64,000 nucleotides of DNA from Paraburkholderia sp. CNPSo 3272 (GTDB lineage Bacteria; Pseudomonadota; Gammaproteobacteria; Burkholderiales; Burkholderiaceae), in contig NZ_JAMBPQ010000020.1 in NCBI RefSeq assembly GCF_024206495.1, positions 62,001 to 126,000 on the forward strand, read 5' to 3'. The notes beneath the pieces are model-generated. The model saw nothing but the letters and a program-made list of their open reading frames with translations. It searched no databases and had not been told where the DNA came from. A program made the translations under genes and the position numbers. Within the stretch, counting starts at the first letter, position 1, and each line of letters opens with the position of its first letter. Below, in pieces: positions 50,533-60,396 of the stretch.

Positions 50533-51813
50533 TCAGAACGCGAAGAATGGTCCGCTGCCTGCGGGCGTGGGCTGCTCGGCGATCGCCGTGAACACGCGCC
50601 GCCCAAAGAAGAACGGCAGTCCCCAGCCGAACGCGCGACCGTTGTAGCCAGCCAGATTGCTGAAGGCCCAGTTGCCGGTAGCGAGCAGCGTCGTCGAGTT
50701 CGCGACCGCGAAGGTCACGGTAGCGCCCACGCCGTCGATGCCGGCTATCGTCGCGCCGAGGCTGACAGGCGAACCCGGGCAGTACCAGAACCCGCAGCGC
50801 GTCATCGTCGGGCTGTTGAAGTACAGCGCGTTCGAGCCCGTGTCGAGGTAGCTCAGCGAGTAGACCGTGCCGTCCGATGTCGTCGTCTTCACATAGCCGG
50901 TGCCCGTGTTCGCGCGCAGCACGGTTGCGCTGCCGAGCGTGTTGTTCGCCTGCGTGCCGATGCCGAAGATCATCGACCCGCTCACCCCGGACGCGCCACT
51001 GTCGGCCAGGGGCGGCAAGTCGATGATCACGCCGTTGTTGTCGGTGGCAAAGGCCGCCACCGGGTTGCCGACCTGTTGCGCAAGCGGTTGCGCGCTCGCC
51101 GTGCAGCCGCTCGCGGAGCACGCGTAGTACCACGGCGTGACTGCCGCCCTGACGCAGGACACGCCGCAATCGGCGCTGAACGGCCCCACGCCGAGGATGC
51201 CGTTCGAGCGCAGCGTGGCGGCGCTGTTCATCGCGAGACCGCTGCCGGCGCAGGCGGCCGGCGCCGAGGCGGGCACGGCCGGGTCGGCGATCAGCTGGAT
51301 CGGCAATGCGGCGGCGGTTTCACCCGCGAGCTTCACGTCGGCGCTGCGCACCGCGCCCCACGTGTAGCCGGTGCCGAACACGGCGCATTCACCGGCGATC
51401 TCGGCTCGCGCGCCGGCTGGCACGGCGGGCAACGCGAACCCCGACGGCAGCGCAGAAGCCAGCAGACGCAGGCCCTGCGAGCCGGTATCGACCTGTACGT
51501 TGTCGATGGTCGCGCAGTTCGCGGTGCCCGGCACGCAGACCGTGACGCTCGCCATCAGCATGTTGCGCGTCGAGGTGGGAGACGGGCCGACCGTGACGGC
51601 TACGACGTTGGGGGTGGTCGATTGCGGCACCGTGCCGCTGGTGCCGGCTGTCGACGGCGCGCTCGAAGGGCTCGGGGCGCTGGTGGGCGCGGTGGCGCTC
51701 GTGCCTGCCGAAGCGGTTCCGGCGCCGTCGCCACCGCAAGCCGCGAGCGCGGCGCCAAGCGAGAAGAGCGCGAGGAGGGCGAGGGAGGCGAGGGGCCGAG
51801 GGCGGGCCTTCAT
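50533..51813 (-). CDS. DUF3443 lipoprotein with pepsin-like aspartic protease motifs
   Basis: A 426-residue exported protein with a lipobox LAAC (Cys26) and a Ser/Thr/Pro-rich linker to ~65. The family is DUF3443. The sequence reads like a bilobed pepsin: N-lobe VQVDTGSQGLRLL with Asp109, a flap-like FGTGYTWGAVRSADV at 146-160, NGILGVG at 204-210, then a C-lobe SYLDTGSNALYF with Asp324 and a closing GLPFFFGRRVFTAI. Two DTGS motifs about 215 residues apart are what a pepsin fold needs. Extra cysteines suggest disulfides. Its ATG overlaps the stop of the upstream DUF2844 gene. Protease activity is inference. Confidence 0.8.
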   Translation of the reverse strand: MKARPRPLASLALLALFSLGAALAACGGDGAGTASAGTSATAPTSAPSPSSAPSTAGTSGTVPQSTTPNVVAVTVGPSPTSTRNMLMASVTVCVPGTANCATIDNVQVDTGSQGLRLLASALPSGFALPAVPAGARAEIAGECAVFGTGYTWGAVRSADVKLAGETAAALPIQLIADPAVPASAPAACAGSGLAMNSAATLRSNGILGVGPFSADCGVSCVRAAVTPWYYACSASGCTASAQPLAQQVGNPVAAFATDNNGVIIDLPPLADSGASGVSGSMIFGIGTQANNTLGSATVLRANTGTGYVKTTTSDGTVYSLSYLDTGSNALYFNSPTMTRCGFWYCPGSPVSLGATIAGIDGVGATVTFAVANSTTLLATGNWAFSNLAGYNGRAFGWGLPFFFGRRVFTAIAEQPTPAGSGPFFAF

Positions 51814-52283
51814 TGGAGGTCCCCGTCGCTCACGCCCGCGGGCAGTGCGGCGGGCAGCCACGCGCGTCCCACATAGGCGCGCATGTGGCCGGCCGTCTCG
51901 ACCACAACCTGGGCGCCGTCGACGCGCGCAGCGTGCAGGCCGCTCAGGCCCGTGGCGTGAAGCGCCGCGGCGGCGCGGCGCCAGTCGGCTGCGTAACGGC
52001 CAAGCAGCGCCTCCACGTTGGGCTGAACCGGCCCCTGCCACGTATACGCGAAAACCGTCCCGGTCGCGCTCCCCACATACTCGTTGATGGTCGTGCCGCC
52101 GTCATCGACGTAGCTAACGACGCGCCCTGCGCCGCCACCGACGGCACGCAGGGCGACGCCGCCCGGCACTGCTGCGGTGTCGCCGAGCGCGGCGCGGGCC
52201 GGCAAGGCGGCGAAGCCGAGGCAACTGAGCGCGCAGACGAAGGCTGCGGCGCGGCCCGCATGGATGAGATTGCAAATTTTCAT
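51810..52283 (-). CDS. DUF2844 exported protein
   Basis: A 157-residue secreted protein with signal peptide to about ALPARA/ALG (residue 31). The mature part (ALRAVGGGAGRVVSYVDDGGTTINEYVGSATGTVFAYTWQGPVQPNVEALLGRYAADWRRA) fits DUF2844, a family that very often precedes DUF3443. Its stop overlaps the DUF3443 start as ATGA. GGAGAGCGTC precedes the ATG. No function is known. As the DUF3443 partner looks like an aspartic protease, a substrate, inhibitor or folding-partner role is conceivable but unproven. Confidence 0.82.
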   Translation of the reverse strand: MKICNLIHAGRAAAFVCALSCLGFAALPARAALGDTAAVPGGVALRAVGGGAGRVVSYVDDGGTTINEYVGSATGTVFAYTWQGPVQPNVEALLGRYAADWRRAAAALHATGLSGLHAARVDGAQVVVETAGHMRAYVGRAWLPAALPAGVSDGDLQ

Positions 52284-52671
52284 GACGCTCTCCGGTCCTG
52301 CTTTTTACGAATCGCTTTTTTTGAGATTTCGAAATGAAATTAGCACCGGGGTCGTTCTTTGGAGCGTCGCAGGGGGCAGGTCGACACAGCGCAAAGCAGT
52401 GTGTTGGCGTGGATCTGCGGTAATGCATTGATTAAGAAGGAAACTTGCGGCTTTTCAACAAATTTGCCGGGCGGGATCGAATGTAGATAAACGTTACGGC
52501 GAAGTCGGTTTGGGGAGTCATGACCGCGATTCGACCCACATCGCCGTGCTGGATGCCGGGCCTGGGTTGCGTGCCAGCCCGTGGTTTTTGCACAGCGGGC
52601 CGCCGGACCGGTAAAATGTTTGGTTGATCCACGGAAACTGGCCGTGGCGTAGCCGAAGGGATTACCCGAAC
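52284..52671. other. Divergent promoter region between DUF2844 and bamC
   Basis: About 390 bases with no convincing gene. On the plus strand TTGCAC (52588-52593), an 18-nt spacer and TAAAAT (52612-52617) form a plausible sigma-70 promoter for bamC. The left half is AT-richer and should carry the DUF2844-DUF3443 promoter. Confidence 0.5.
52588..52617 (+). promoter_or_regulatory. Sigma-70 promoter candidate for bamC
   Basis: The -35 is TTGCAC and the -10 is TAAAAT with an 18-nt spacer, ending 55 nt before the bamC ATG. Confidence 0.5.
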
Positions 52672-53916
52672 ATGAGTGATTTTCATCAACGTCTTGCCGC
52701 GCGCGCGCTTGCGCTCCTGATGGCGGGCGGCCTGGTCGCCGGCTGCAGCTCGCCGACGCCAGGCAAGATCGATTACCGTAGTGACGCAAAGGCGAAGCAG
52801 TCCTCGCTCGCTGTGCCGCCGAACATGCTCGACGAAGCGTCTGACCAGCGCTCGCTCGCGCCGCAGGGCGGCGAGACCTCGCTGTCCTCGCTCAAGCAGA
52901 CCCAGGCCGCCGCGCCGCAGTCCGACGAGGCCCAGGTGGTCCCGCAGGTCGCCGGCATGCACATCCAGCGCGACGGCACGGAAAGCTGGCTCGTCATCGA
53001 CAGCCGCACGCCCGACCAGGTCTGGGCCCAGGTGCGCCGCTTCTGGCAGGAACAAGGCTTTCTGCTCGTGGTCGACCAGCGCGACAAGGGCGTGATGGAA
53101 ACGGACTGGAACGAAACCCATCCGAAGATCAGCGACGGCCTCATCCGCAACACGCTCTCGTGGGCCACGGGCAACTCGTACGTGACCGCCGAGCGCAACA
53201 AGTACCGCACGCGCCTCGAAACGTCGCCCAGCGGCGGCACCTATGTGTTCATCAGCCAGAAGGGTCTGAGCGAACAGCTCTCGGGCACTAATAACGACAC
53301 CAGCAAGTGGGTGCCGAAGCCGAACGATCCCGCGCTCGAAGCCGAGTACCTCAAGCGACTCATGATGACGCTTGCGAACGCGAAGCCGGGCGTGCCCGAC
53401 GCGCAGGTCGCGGCCGAAGCCGAAGCCAAGGCCAACAGCAAGGGCACCGACGCGAAGAAGAATGCTCCGGACGCTGCTGCCGCCGCCGTGGCCGCGCAGA
53501 ACGTCGCTGCCGTGGGCCAGCAATCGGGCAGCGGCTCGTCGAATTCCGGCGCGCAGGGCACGTCGGGCCAGTACACCTCGTCGGAACTCACGCTCGGCGA
53601 GCCGTACGACCGCGCGTGGGTGCGCGTGGGCATCGCGCTCGATCGCGCCAACTTCACCGTGGACGATCGCGACCGCACGAAGGGCATCTACTACGTGCGC
53701 TACGTCGATCCGAAGGACCACAGCTCGGACGAACAGGGCTTCTGGAACCAGATCTTCCACGGCCGCAAGGAAAAGGTCGCGAAGCAGTACAAGCTCAACG
53801 TGCGCGCCGTGACCGACAACCAGACGCGCGTTGCGATCGTGGACGACAGCGGCCAGATCGACGCGTCGCGCCCGGCGCAGGAGATCATGAGCCTCGTGGT
53901 CGACGAACTGCACTGA
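52672..53916 (+). CDS. bamC: Outer-membrane assembly factor BamC
   Basis: A 414-residue lipoprotein of the BAM complex, which inserts beta-barrel proteins in the outer membrane. The lipobox is LVAGC with Cys25. The unstructured N-terminal region (SSPTPGKIDYRSDAKAKQSSLAVPPNM) that binds BamD is conserved. Two helix-grip domains follow (~100-225, ESWLVIDSRTPDQVWAQVRRFWQEQGF; ~305-410, TLGEPYDRAWVRVGIALDRANFTVDDRDR), joined by an Ala/Ser/Gly-rich linker longer than in E. coli. A strong terminator follows. Confidence 0.93.
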   Translation: MSDFHQRLAARALALLMAGGLVAGCSSPTPGKIDYRSDAKAKQSSLAVPPNMLDEASDQRSLAPQGGETSLSSLKQTQAAAPQSDEAQVVPQVAGMHIQRDGTESWLVIDSRTPDQVWAQVRRFWQEQGFLLVVDQRDKGVMETDWNETHPKISDGLIRNTLSWATGNSYVTAERNKYRTRLETSPSGGTYVFISQKGLSEQLSGTNNDTSKWVPKPNDPALEAEYLKRLMMTLANAKPGVPDAQVAAEAEAKANSKGTDAKKNAPDAAAAAVAAQNVAAVGQQSGSGSSNSGAQGTSGQYTSSELTLGEPYDRAWVRVGIALDRANFTVDDRDRTKGIYYVRYVDPKDHSSDEQGFWNQIFHGRKEKVAKQYKLNVRAVTDNQTRVAIVDDSGQIDASRPAQEIMSLVVDELH

Positions 53917-53965
53917 GCATTGCGCGAACGCTCGAGCCAGCGTTGTCTGGCTTAAGGCCGCAAAA

Positions 53966-54004
53966 GAAAACCCGCCTGCGCATCGCCGCGCAGGCGGGTT
54001 TTTT
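53966..54004. terminator. Bidirectional terminator between bamC and lactate permease
   Basis: A perfect 15-bp stem AAAACCCGCCTGCGC / GCGCAGGCGGGTTTT with a 6-nt loop and T6. It serves both convergent genes. Confidence 0.93.
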
Positions 54005-54024
54005 CATGCCCGCGCGAGCCGTAT

Positions 54025-55623
54025 TCAGTGCGGAATCATCCAGGTGAGCACGTTCTGCTGCAGCCACACGAGGATGCCGAGCAGCACCGTCAACAGGATC
54101 GAGTGCTTGAACGTCTTCGCGAACACAATGCCTTCCTGCCCCTTGAGGTCTGTAGTGGCGACGCCCGTCGCGATGTTCTGCGGCGAGATCATCTTGCCCA
54201 TGACGCCGCCCGACGAGTTAGTCGCCGCCATCAGGATGGGATTGAGGTTGAGCTGTTTCGCGGCCACCACCTGCAGGTTGCCGAACAGCGCGTTGCCCGA
54301 GGTGTCGCTGCCCGAGAGGAACACCGCGACCCAGCCGAGGAAGGCCGAAACGAGCGGAAAGAACGCGCCGACCGAAGCCGCCCCGAGACCCAGCGTGTAG
54401 GTGAGCCCCGAGTAGTTCATGAGGAACGCGAGCCCGACGATGGTCGCGACGGTGAGGATGGCGATGCGCGTCTGCACCCAGGTATCGACGATCGCGACGC
54501 CGAAATCGGCGGCCTTAAGGCGCACGACGAACGCGGTGATGATGGCCGCGACGAGAATCGCCGTGCCGGTGGCGAGCGGCTGGAAGTCCCAGATCGCGCC
54601 ATAGGGCGTGTTGTAGAGCGTGATGTAGACGGCCTTGTCGAGGCCCGGCCACGGCACTTTCACCTCGCCGATGGTAAAGACCCTCGCGACGGTCCAGATG
54701 ATGACGACGGCCGCGACGATGATCCACGGATACCAGCCCTGCGCGCCCGGCACGGCGCCGCGCGTTTCCTTCGCGCGATCGACCTTGATGGCGAAGCGCG
54801 GATCGGGCGCGGGCTTCCACACGCGCAGGAACAGGATGGTGAGGATCAGCGAGACGAGCGACGAGAGCACGTCGGTAAGGCTGTAGTTGATGAAGTTGGC
54901 GGTGACGAACTGCGTGAGGGCGAAGCTGCCGCCCGAGACGAGCAGCACCGGCCAGATGCGCAGCATGCCGCCCACGCCCGCGTAGATCGCGATCACATAG
55001 AACGGCAGCAGCAAGGCGAAGAACGGCAGCTGGCGGCCGACCATCTGGCCGAGCAGATCGGCGGGCAGGTGCGTGACCGCGCCGAGCACGGTGATCGGCA
55101 CGCCGAGCGCGCCGAAGGCCACTGGCGCCGTGTTGAAGATGAGCGTGAAGGTCAGGGCCTCGAGCGTCGGAAAGCCGAGCATGATGAGCAGCGAGCTCGT
55201 GATGGCGATTGGCGTGCCGAAGCCGGAAATCCCTTCGAACAACGCGCCGAACGAGAAGCCGACCACGACGAGCACGATGCGCCGGTCGTTGGGCAGATTG
55301 TCGAGCAGCCACATGCGGAACGCCGCGAAGCGGCCTGAGCGCAGCGCGATGTTGTAGAGCAGGATCGCCGTGACGACGATCCACATCACCGGCCAGAGTG
55401 CGAACACCACGCCCGCGAGTACGGAGCTGATCGCGAGATTGACCGGAAACTGCCAGCCGGCGATCGCGACGATCAGGCCGACCACGAGCCCCGCGAGCGA
55501 GGCTTGCCATGCGGGCCGTCGCGCCCAGCCGAGCAGGGCGAGCACGGTGAGAATGGGCAGCGCGGCAATCAGGAACGAAAACAGCAGCGAATTGCCGATA
55601 GGGGTCAACAGCTGGTGGAACAT
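54025..55623 (-). CDS. lldP: L-lactate permease
   Basis: A 532-residue LctP-family proton symporter with about 13 membrane helices, importing L-lactate (also D-lactate and glycolate in E. coli). Family stretches FGALFEGISGFGTPIAITSSLLIMLGF, FNTAPVAFGALGVPITVLGAVT and FLSGSDTSGNALFGNLQVVAAKQLNLNPILMAATNSSGGVMGKMISPQNIATG are all intact. The ATG six bases after AGGAG is chosen over a GTG immediately before it. No lactate dehydrogenase gene adjoins it. Confidence 0.95.
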   Translation of the reverse strand: MFHQLLTPIGNSLLFSFLIAALPILTVLALLGWARRPAWQASLAGLVVGLIVAIAGWQFPVNLAISSVLAGVVFALWPVMWIVVTAILLYNIALRSGRFAAFRMWLLDNLPNDRRIVLVVVGFSFGALFEGISGFGTPIAITSSLLIMLGFPTLEALTFTLIFNTAPVAFGALGVPITVLGAVTHLPADLLGQMVGRQLPFFALLLPFYVIAIYAGVGGMLRIWPVLLVSGGSFALTQFVTANFINYSLTDVLSSLVSLILTILFLRVWKPAPDPRFAIKVDRAKETRGAVPGAQGWYPWIIVAAVVIIWTVARVFTIGEVKVPWPGLDKAVYITLYNTPYGAIWDFQPLATGTAILVAAIITAFVVRLKAADFGVAIVDTWVQTRIAILTVATIVGLAFLMNYSGLTYTLGLGAASVGAFFPLVSAFLGWVAVFLSGSDTSGNALFGNLQVVAAKQLNLNPILMAATNSSGGVMGKMISPQNIATGVATTDLKGQEGIVFAKTFKHSILLTVLLGILVWLQQNVLTWMIPH

Positions 55624-55855
55624 CACGTCTCCTTTATGCTGGTTCGTTATCGGCGCAACAGTGCGGCAGCATGCGCCGGGGCGCGTTGTCGGCTGTGGAG
55701 TTCAGTGTCAGGCCAGGCGGCCGAGTTAAGGCGGTGCTTCAATCCCTCGCAAGCCCACTTGGAGGATAGATAACGAAGCGGGAGCGTCAAGGAGGGAAAG
55801 TACGGTCCGGCACCGTTTTGTGGCCCATTTAGCAGCGGGGCTCGCTGTGTGAGTG

Positions 55856-56284
55856 TCAGTGATGCCAGTGCCCGCCGCCCCCGCCCCAGTAGCCGAAGCC
55901 GAACGAAACGGCGGGCGCGCCCCAGCCCCAGCCATACGCGGGGTAAGAGTAGTACGCGGGATAAGCCGCTGGATAAGCCGCTGGATAAGCCGCTGGGTAA
56001 GCCGCTGGGTAAGCCGCGGGGTAAGCCGGATACGCCGGCCACGCAGGCACCGCGATCGCAACGGGCGGCGAGGCATAGAGCGGTCCCGGATACTGCGCGT
56101 CGGGCACGGCGGCAGGAGCCGGGTTCGGCGCCGTTTGCGCGACTGCGGTCTCCTGTTGGGTGGCCGCGACGGGCACGGTGCCGTAGTAGTAGGGCGGGTA
56201 GCCGTAGGGGGCGTAGTAGTAGCAGCCGGAAAGCGCGGGGAGCGCGCTCGCGGCGGCGATCGCAAGCACAGACGGACGTTTCAT
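55856..56284 (-). CDS. Small Tyr/Pro/Ala-rich repeat lipoprotein
   Basis: A 142-residue predicted lipoprotein with lipobox ALSGC (Cys21) followed by a Tyr/Pro/Gly-rich stretch (YYYAPYGYPPYYYG). The middle contains a run of about six PAAY units. The C-terminus is aromatic and Gly-rich, ending in GGGGGHWHH, a possible metal-binding tail. I do not recognise a defined family. Similar proteins are common small envelope lipoproteins in Burkholderiaceae. The repeat is encoded by six 12-bp units, so the protein length may vary. Confidence 0.7.
   Translation of the reverse strand: MKRPSVLAIAAASALPALSGCYYYAPYGYPPYYYGTVPVAATQQETAVAQTAPNPAPAAVPDAQYPGPLYASPPVAIAVPAWPAYPAYPAAYPAAYPAAYPAAYPAAYPAYYSYPAYGWGWGAPAVSFGFGYWGGGGGHWHH
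55959..56030. repeat. Six 12-bp tandem units coding PAAY repeats
   Basis: Six consecutive 12-bp units of the form GG(A/G)TAAGCCGCT, three identical and three with one to three changes. As the unit is a multiple of three, gain or loss keeps the frame. Confidence 0.9.
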
Positions 56285-56602
56285 GGCGGGCTCCCCGACT
56301 GGCGAACGGCCGCGCAGGATCATCGCTATCAGGCCCGGGCCGTCTGATTCATTTGAGCTTACGCCGTACGAACGCGTTCTGCGTCCTGCTCCGTTAACCG
56401 AATATTTCGCGCAGTCCTGCGGCTGCGATGGCATCGATCCAAGCAAACGCGGCGCAGCCCGTGAGGGTCTGCGCCGCGCATCCTTCCCTGATGCACGCCT
56501 TGCGTGGCGTGTTGCCTGTCGTGTCGTTTCTGTTCTGTGCCGTCGTTTCGATCGTGCAGCCAGCCGTGAGGCCGCATCGTCGATCCGTACTGGCGCTAAC
56601 GC
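56285..56602. other. Gap between two lipoprotein genes
   Basis: About 320 bases with no convincing gene. It holds the leader of the PAAY-repeat lipoprotein gene and, nearer the right end, a hairpin that probably ends the glycine-zipper gene. Confidence 0.5.
56448..56478 (-). terminator. Hairpin downstream of the glycine-zipper gene
   Basis: A perfect 10-bp stem CGCGGCGCAG / CTGCGCCGCG with an 11-nt loop. On the minus strand it is followed by TTTGCTT, about 125 nt after the glycine-zipper gene stop. Confidence 0.5.
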
Positions 56603-56815
56603 TTACTTGCCAACCTGATTGCCGATCACGCCACCCACCGCTGCGCCGCCCACGGTGGAGAGCGCATTGCCGCCGATAGCTGCGCCGGCCGCGCCGCCCA
56701 CGCCCGCGCCAATCACCGTATCGCGGTCGCGTCTCGACATGTTGTCGCAAGCGCCAAGACTGCCCAGCACGGCGATGAGCGTCGTTACCGTGAGTGCACG
56801 TTTGAGCGTATTCAT
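56603..56815 (-). CDS. Glycine-zipper lipoprotein, OsmB-like
   Basis: A 70-residue lipoprotein. The lipobox is LGAC with Cys23, followed by a short charged part (DNMSRRDRDTVIG). Most of the mature chain is a glycine zipper (GAGVGGAAGAAIGGNALSTVGGAAVGGVIGNQVGK), which matches osmotically inducible OsmB and similar outer-membrane small lipoproteins. The zipper would pack as a helical hairpin in the membrane. GGGGAGTCG precedes the ATG. Induction by stress is assumed from the family, not seen. Confidence 0.83.
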   Translation of the reverse strand: MNTLKRALTVTTLIAVLGSLGACDNMSRRDRDTVIGAGVGGAAGAAIGGNALSTVGGAAVGGVIGNQVGK

Positions 56816-56967
56816 TTTTCGACTCCCCACGCATCATGCGTTCGAGTGTGCGGTGCGGCATGCGCTGGCACGCACGCCGCGCCTTCGATACCCTCATCCT
56901 AGCCACGAGATCCGTATCCGGGTGTGTGCGCTTGTCAGAGAGTTGTGGGAATCGTTAGTAAATGTTT

Positions 56968-56990
56968 CGGCGGGCGGCGAGCGCCCGCCG
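56968..56990. terminator. Strong hairpin downstream of thiC
   Basis: A perfect 9-bp stem CGGCGGGCG / CGCCCGCCG with a 5-nt loop, 38 nt past the thiC stop. The minus-strand tail AAACATTTAC lacks a T-tract, so activity is uncertain. Confidence 0.4.
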
Positions 56991-57027
56991 GGGCGTAGTC
57001 AGCCCGGAGTCACCGCGAAGTCAGCGC

Positions 57028-58959
<1,932 letters not shown>

Positions 58960-59072
58960 GCGTCTCTCTCCATGCAAAGCAAAGTGGGAACAGCGGCTTA
59001 GCAGGAGACGAGACGGAACGTGGACGGACTTCGCTGTGATGAGGTGAGGCGCTGAGCGATGTTGCGAAGTCC

Positions 59073-59187
59073 GGACGCTTCCCTGCGCTGGCATTATCCA
59101 GATCAGGTTCAAAGGGTATTTCTCACCCGCGAAATACGCTGCACGACTTTCGTTCGATGCGGCGCATGACGCAGGACCCCCGCGTAA
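59073..59187 (-). ncRNA. TPP riboswitch (thi-box) upstream of thiC
   Basis: On the minus strand the leader contains the thi-box core GGGTGAGAAATACCC then TTTGAACCTGATCTGG and ATAATGCCAGCGCAGGGA, with an ACGC / GCGT closing helix. This is the conserved TPP-binding aptamer. The long P3 arm is a variable region. The aptamer ends ~115 nt before the thiC start, leaving room for an expression platform. Binding of thiamine pyrophosphate would lower thiC expression. Confidence 0.95.
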
Positions 59188-59287
59188 GCAAGGCCAAACG
59201 ATACACCGCGCTGCGACGATCTGGCAAGTGCGATCTCGCGTCCGAGGTGCCAGGCGCGGTGTGCGGGGTGTTCCCTGTGTGCGGAAT

Positions 59288-59695
59288 TTACAGTGTGAAA
59301 TCCTTCGAGGCTTCGGGCTGAAACAGGATGCGTTCGATTTTCAGCGTTTCGACCGCGCCGCCCGGCGTCGTGAAGCGCACGGCGTTGCCGCGCTTCGCGC
59401 CGAGGAGCGCAAGACCCGCGGGCGAGAACACGTTCAGGCGTCCGGCGTCGACGTTCGCCTCGTGCGGATAGACGACGGTGTACGTGAGGGATGCGCCGTC
59501 GCGCTCGTCAACGAGCGTGACCTGCGAGTTCATCGTGACGACGTTGGCGGCCATGTCGCGCGCCTCCACGATCACGGCGTGTTCGAGCAACTCGTCGAGC
59601 ATGGCCTGTCGCGCTGGGGCGGCGCCGGGTTCGGCTGCGCATTTTTCGAGGCGGGCAACATCGAGTTCGGTGAAGTAACGGATTTTCTTCGACAT
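59288..59695 (-). CDS. rnk: Nucleoside diphosphate kinase regulator Rnk
   Basis: A 135-residue protein with an N-terminal coiled-coil-like part (IRYFTELDVARLEKCAAE ... AMLDELLEHAVIV) and a C-terminal GreA/GreB FKBP-like domain (VTMNSQVTLVDERDGASLTYTVVYPHEANVDAGRLNVFSPAGLALLGAKRGNAV). This is the Rnk architecture: it binds RNA polymerase near the secondary channel but the coiled coil is too short for transcript cleavage. The start MSKKIRYFTELD follows AAGGAAAA. A long leader separates it from a promoter-like sequence. Confidence 0.88.
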   Translation of the reverse strand: MSKKIRYFTELDVARLEKCAAEPGAAPARQAMLDELLEHAVIVEARDMAANVVTMNSQVTLVDERDGASLTYTVVYPHEANVDAGRLNVFSPAGLALLGAKRGNAVRFTTPGGAVETLKIERILFQPEASKDFTL

Positions 59696-60396
59696 GACAG
59701 TTTTCCTTGCGATCCAGAAAAAATTTCGAGGTAACGGCGAGGGCTGGCGGCCGAAAATCGCGCAATCGCGCGCGGGCCGCAGCCGGGGGTAACGGGGCGT
59801 CACGAATCGGCCCGGAGCCCGACCGAACGGCTCCGAGGGGTTGCGGGAGGCAGGTTCAGTGTGGGCGCCGGGCGGCGTAGAGCGGGGCGGAGAGCGGAAG
59901 CAGGGTGCGCGCCAGGGTATCGAGAGGCCACGGCGCCGTTCGCTCGCGCTCGGCGCGTGCGCGCGCCGGCGCGCCCCGCCCATGGCGTGGCGGCAAGGCG
60001 AATACGGGACGCGAAACGAGCGGAAACATGGCGGGCGACGTGTATGAAATCTGGATAACGAAAGTCAAGCGAAAGGTCGTGTCATGCTAGCACGGTCTTG
60101 TCAGCGCGGCGCTACGCGGCCGTTGGATGCCAATATGGTGCGCGATCGACCGCCCGCGGGCGCCGCTTTCACTGTGACCGGCACGCAACGAATCTCCGCG
60201 CATAAAGCATCCTGAAAGCATCCGCGACGCCCCGCGTTGTTGCATAATGCGCTTCGCCCGTCCCTGGGTGTCCTTCGTACTCTGTCTTTCTTTCGCGTTC
60301 TTGCGCATTCGCACCATGCCGTCGAGCTTTACCCGCCCGCCGCCTTGCCGCCGGGGCGCCGCGGTCCCGCCTTTCACACGCCGCGGTGAAATAACG
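59696..60396. other. Long gap between rnk and the EamA gene
   Basis: About 700 bases. A minus-strand sigma-70-like promoter at 60041-60068 would give rnk a leader of over 300 nt. Short GC-rich frames exist but none is protein-like. The right third should hold the EamA promoter. Confidence 0.5.
60041..60068 (-). promoter_or_regulatory. Sigma-70-like promoter directed to rnk
   Basis: On the minus strand, TTGACT, a 16-nt spacer and CATACA. It is the best -35/-10 pair in the gap and lies ~345 nt before the rnk start. Confidence 0.45.

Noticed and set aside
59856..60029. A 57-codon minus-strand frame in the rnk leader
   Set aside because: It is Arg/Ala/Pro-rich with no ribosome-binding site and no similarity to known small proteins.
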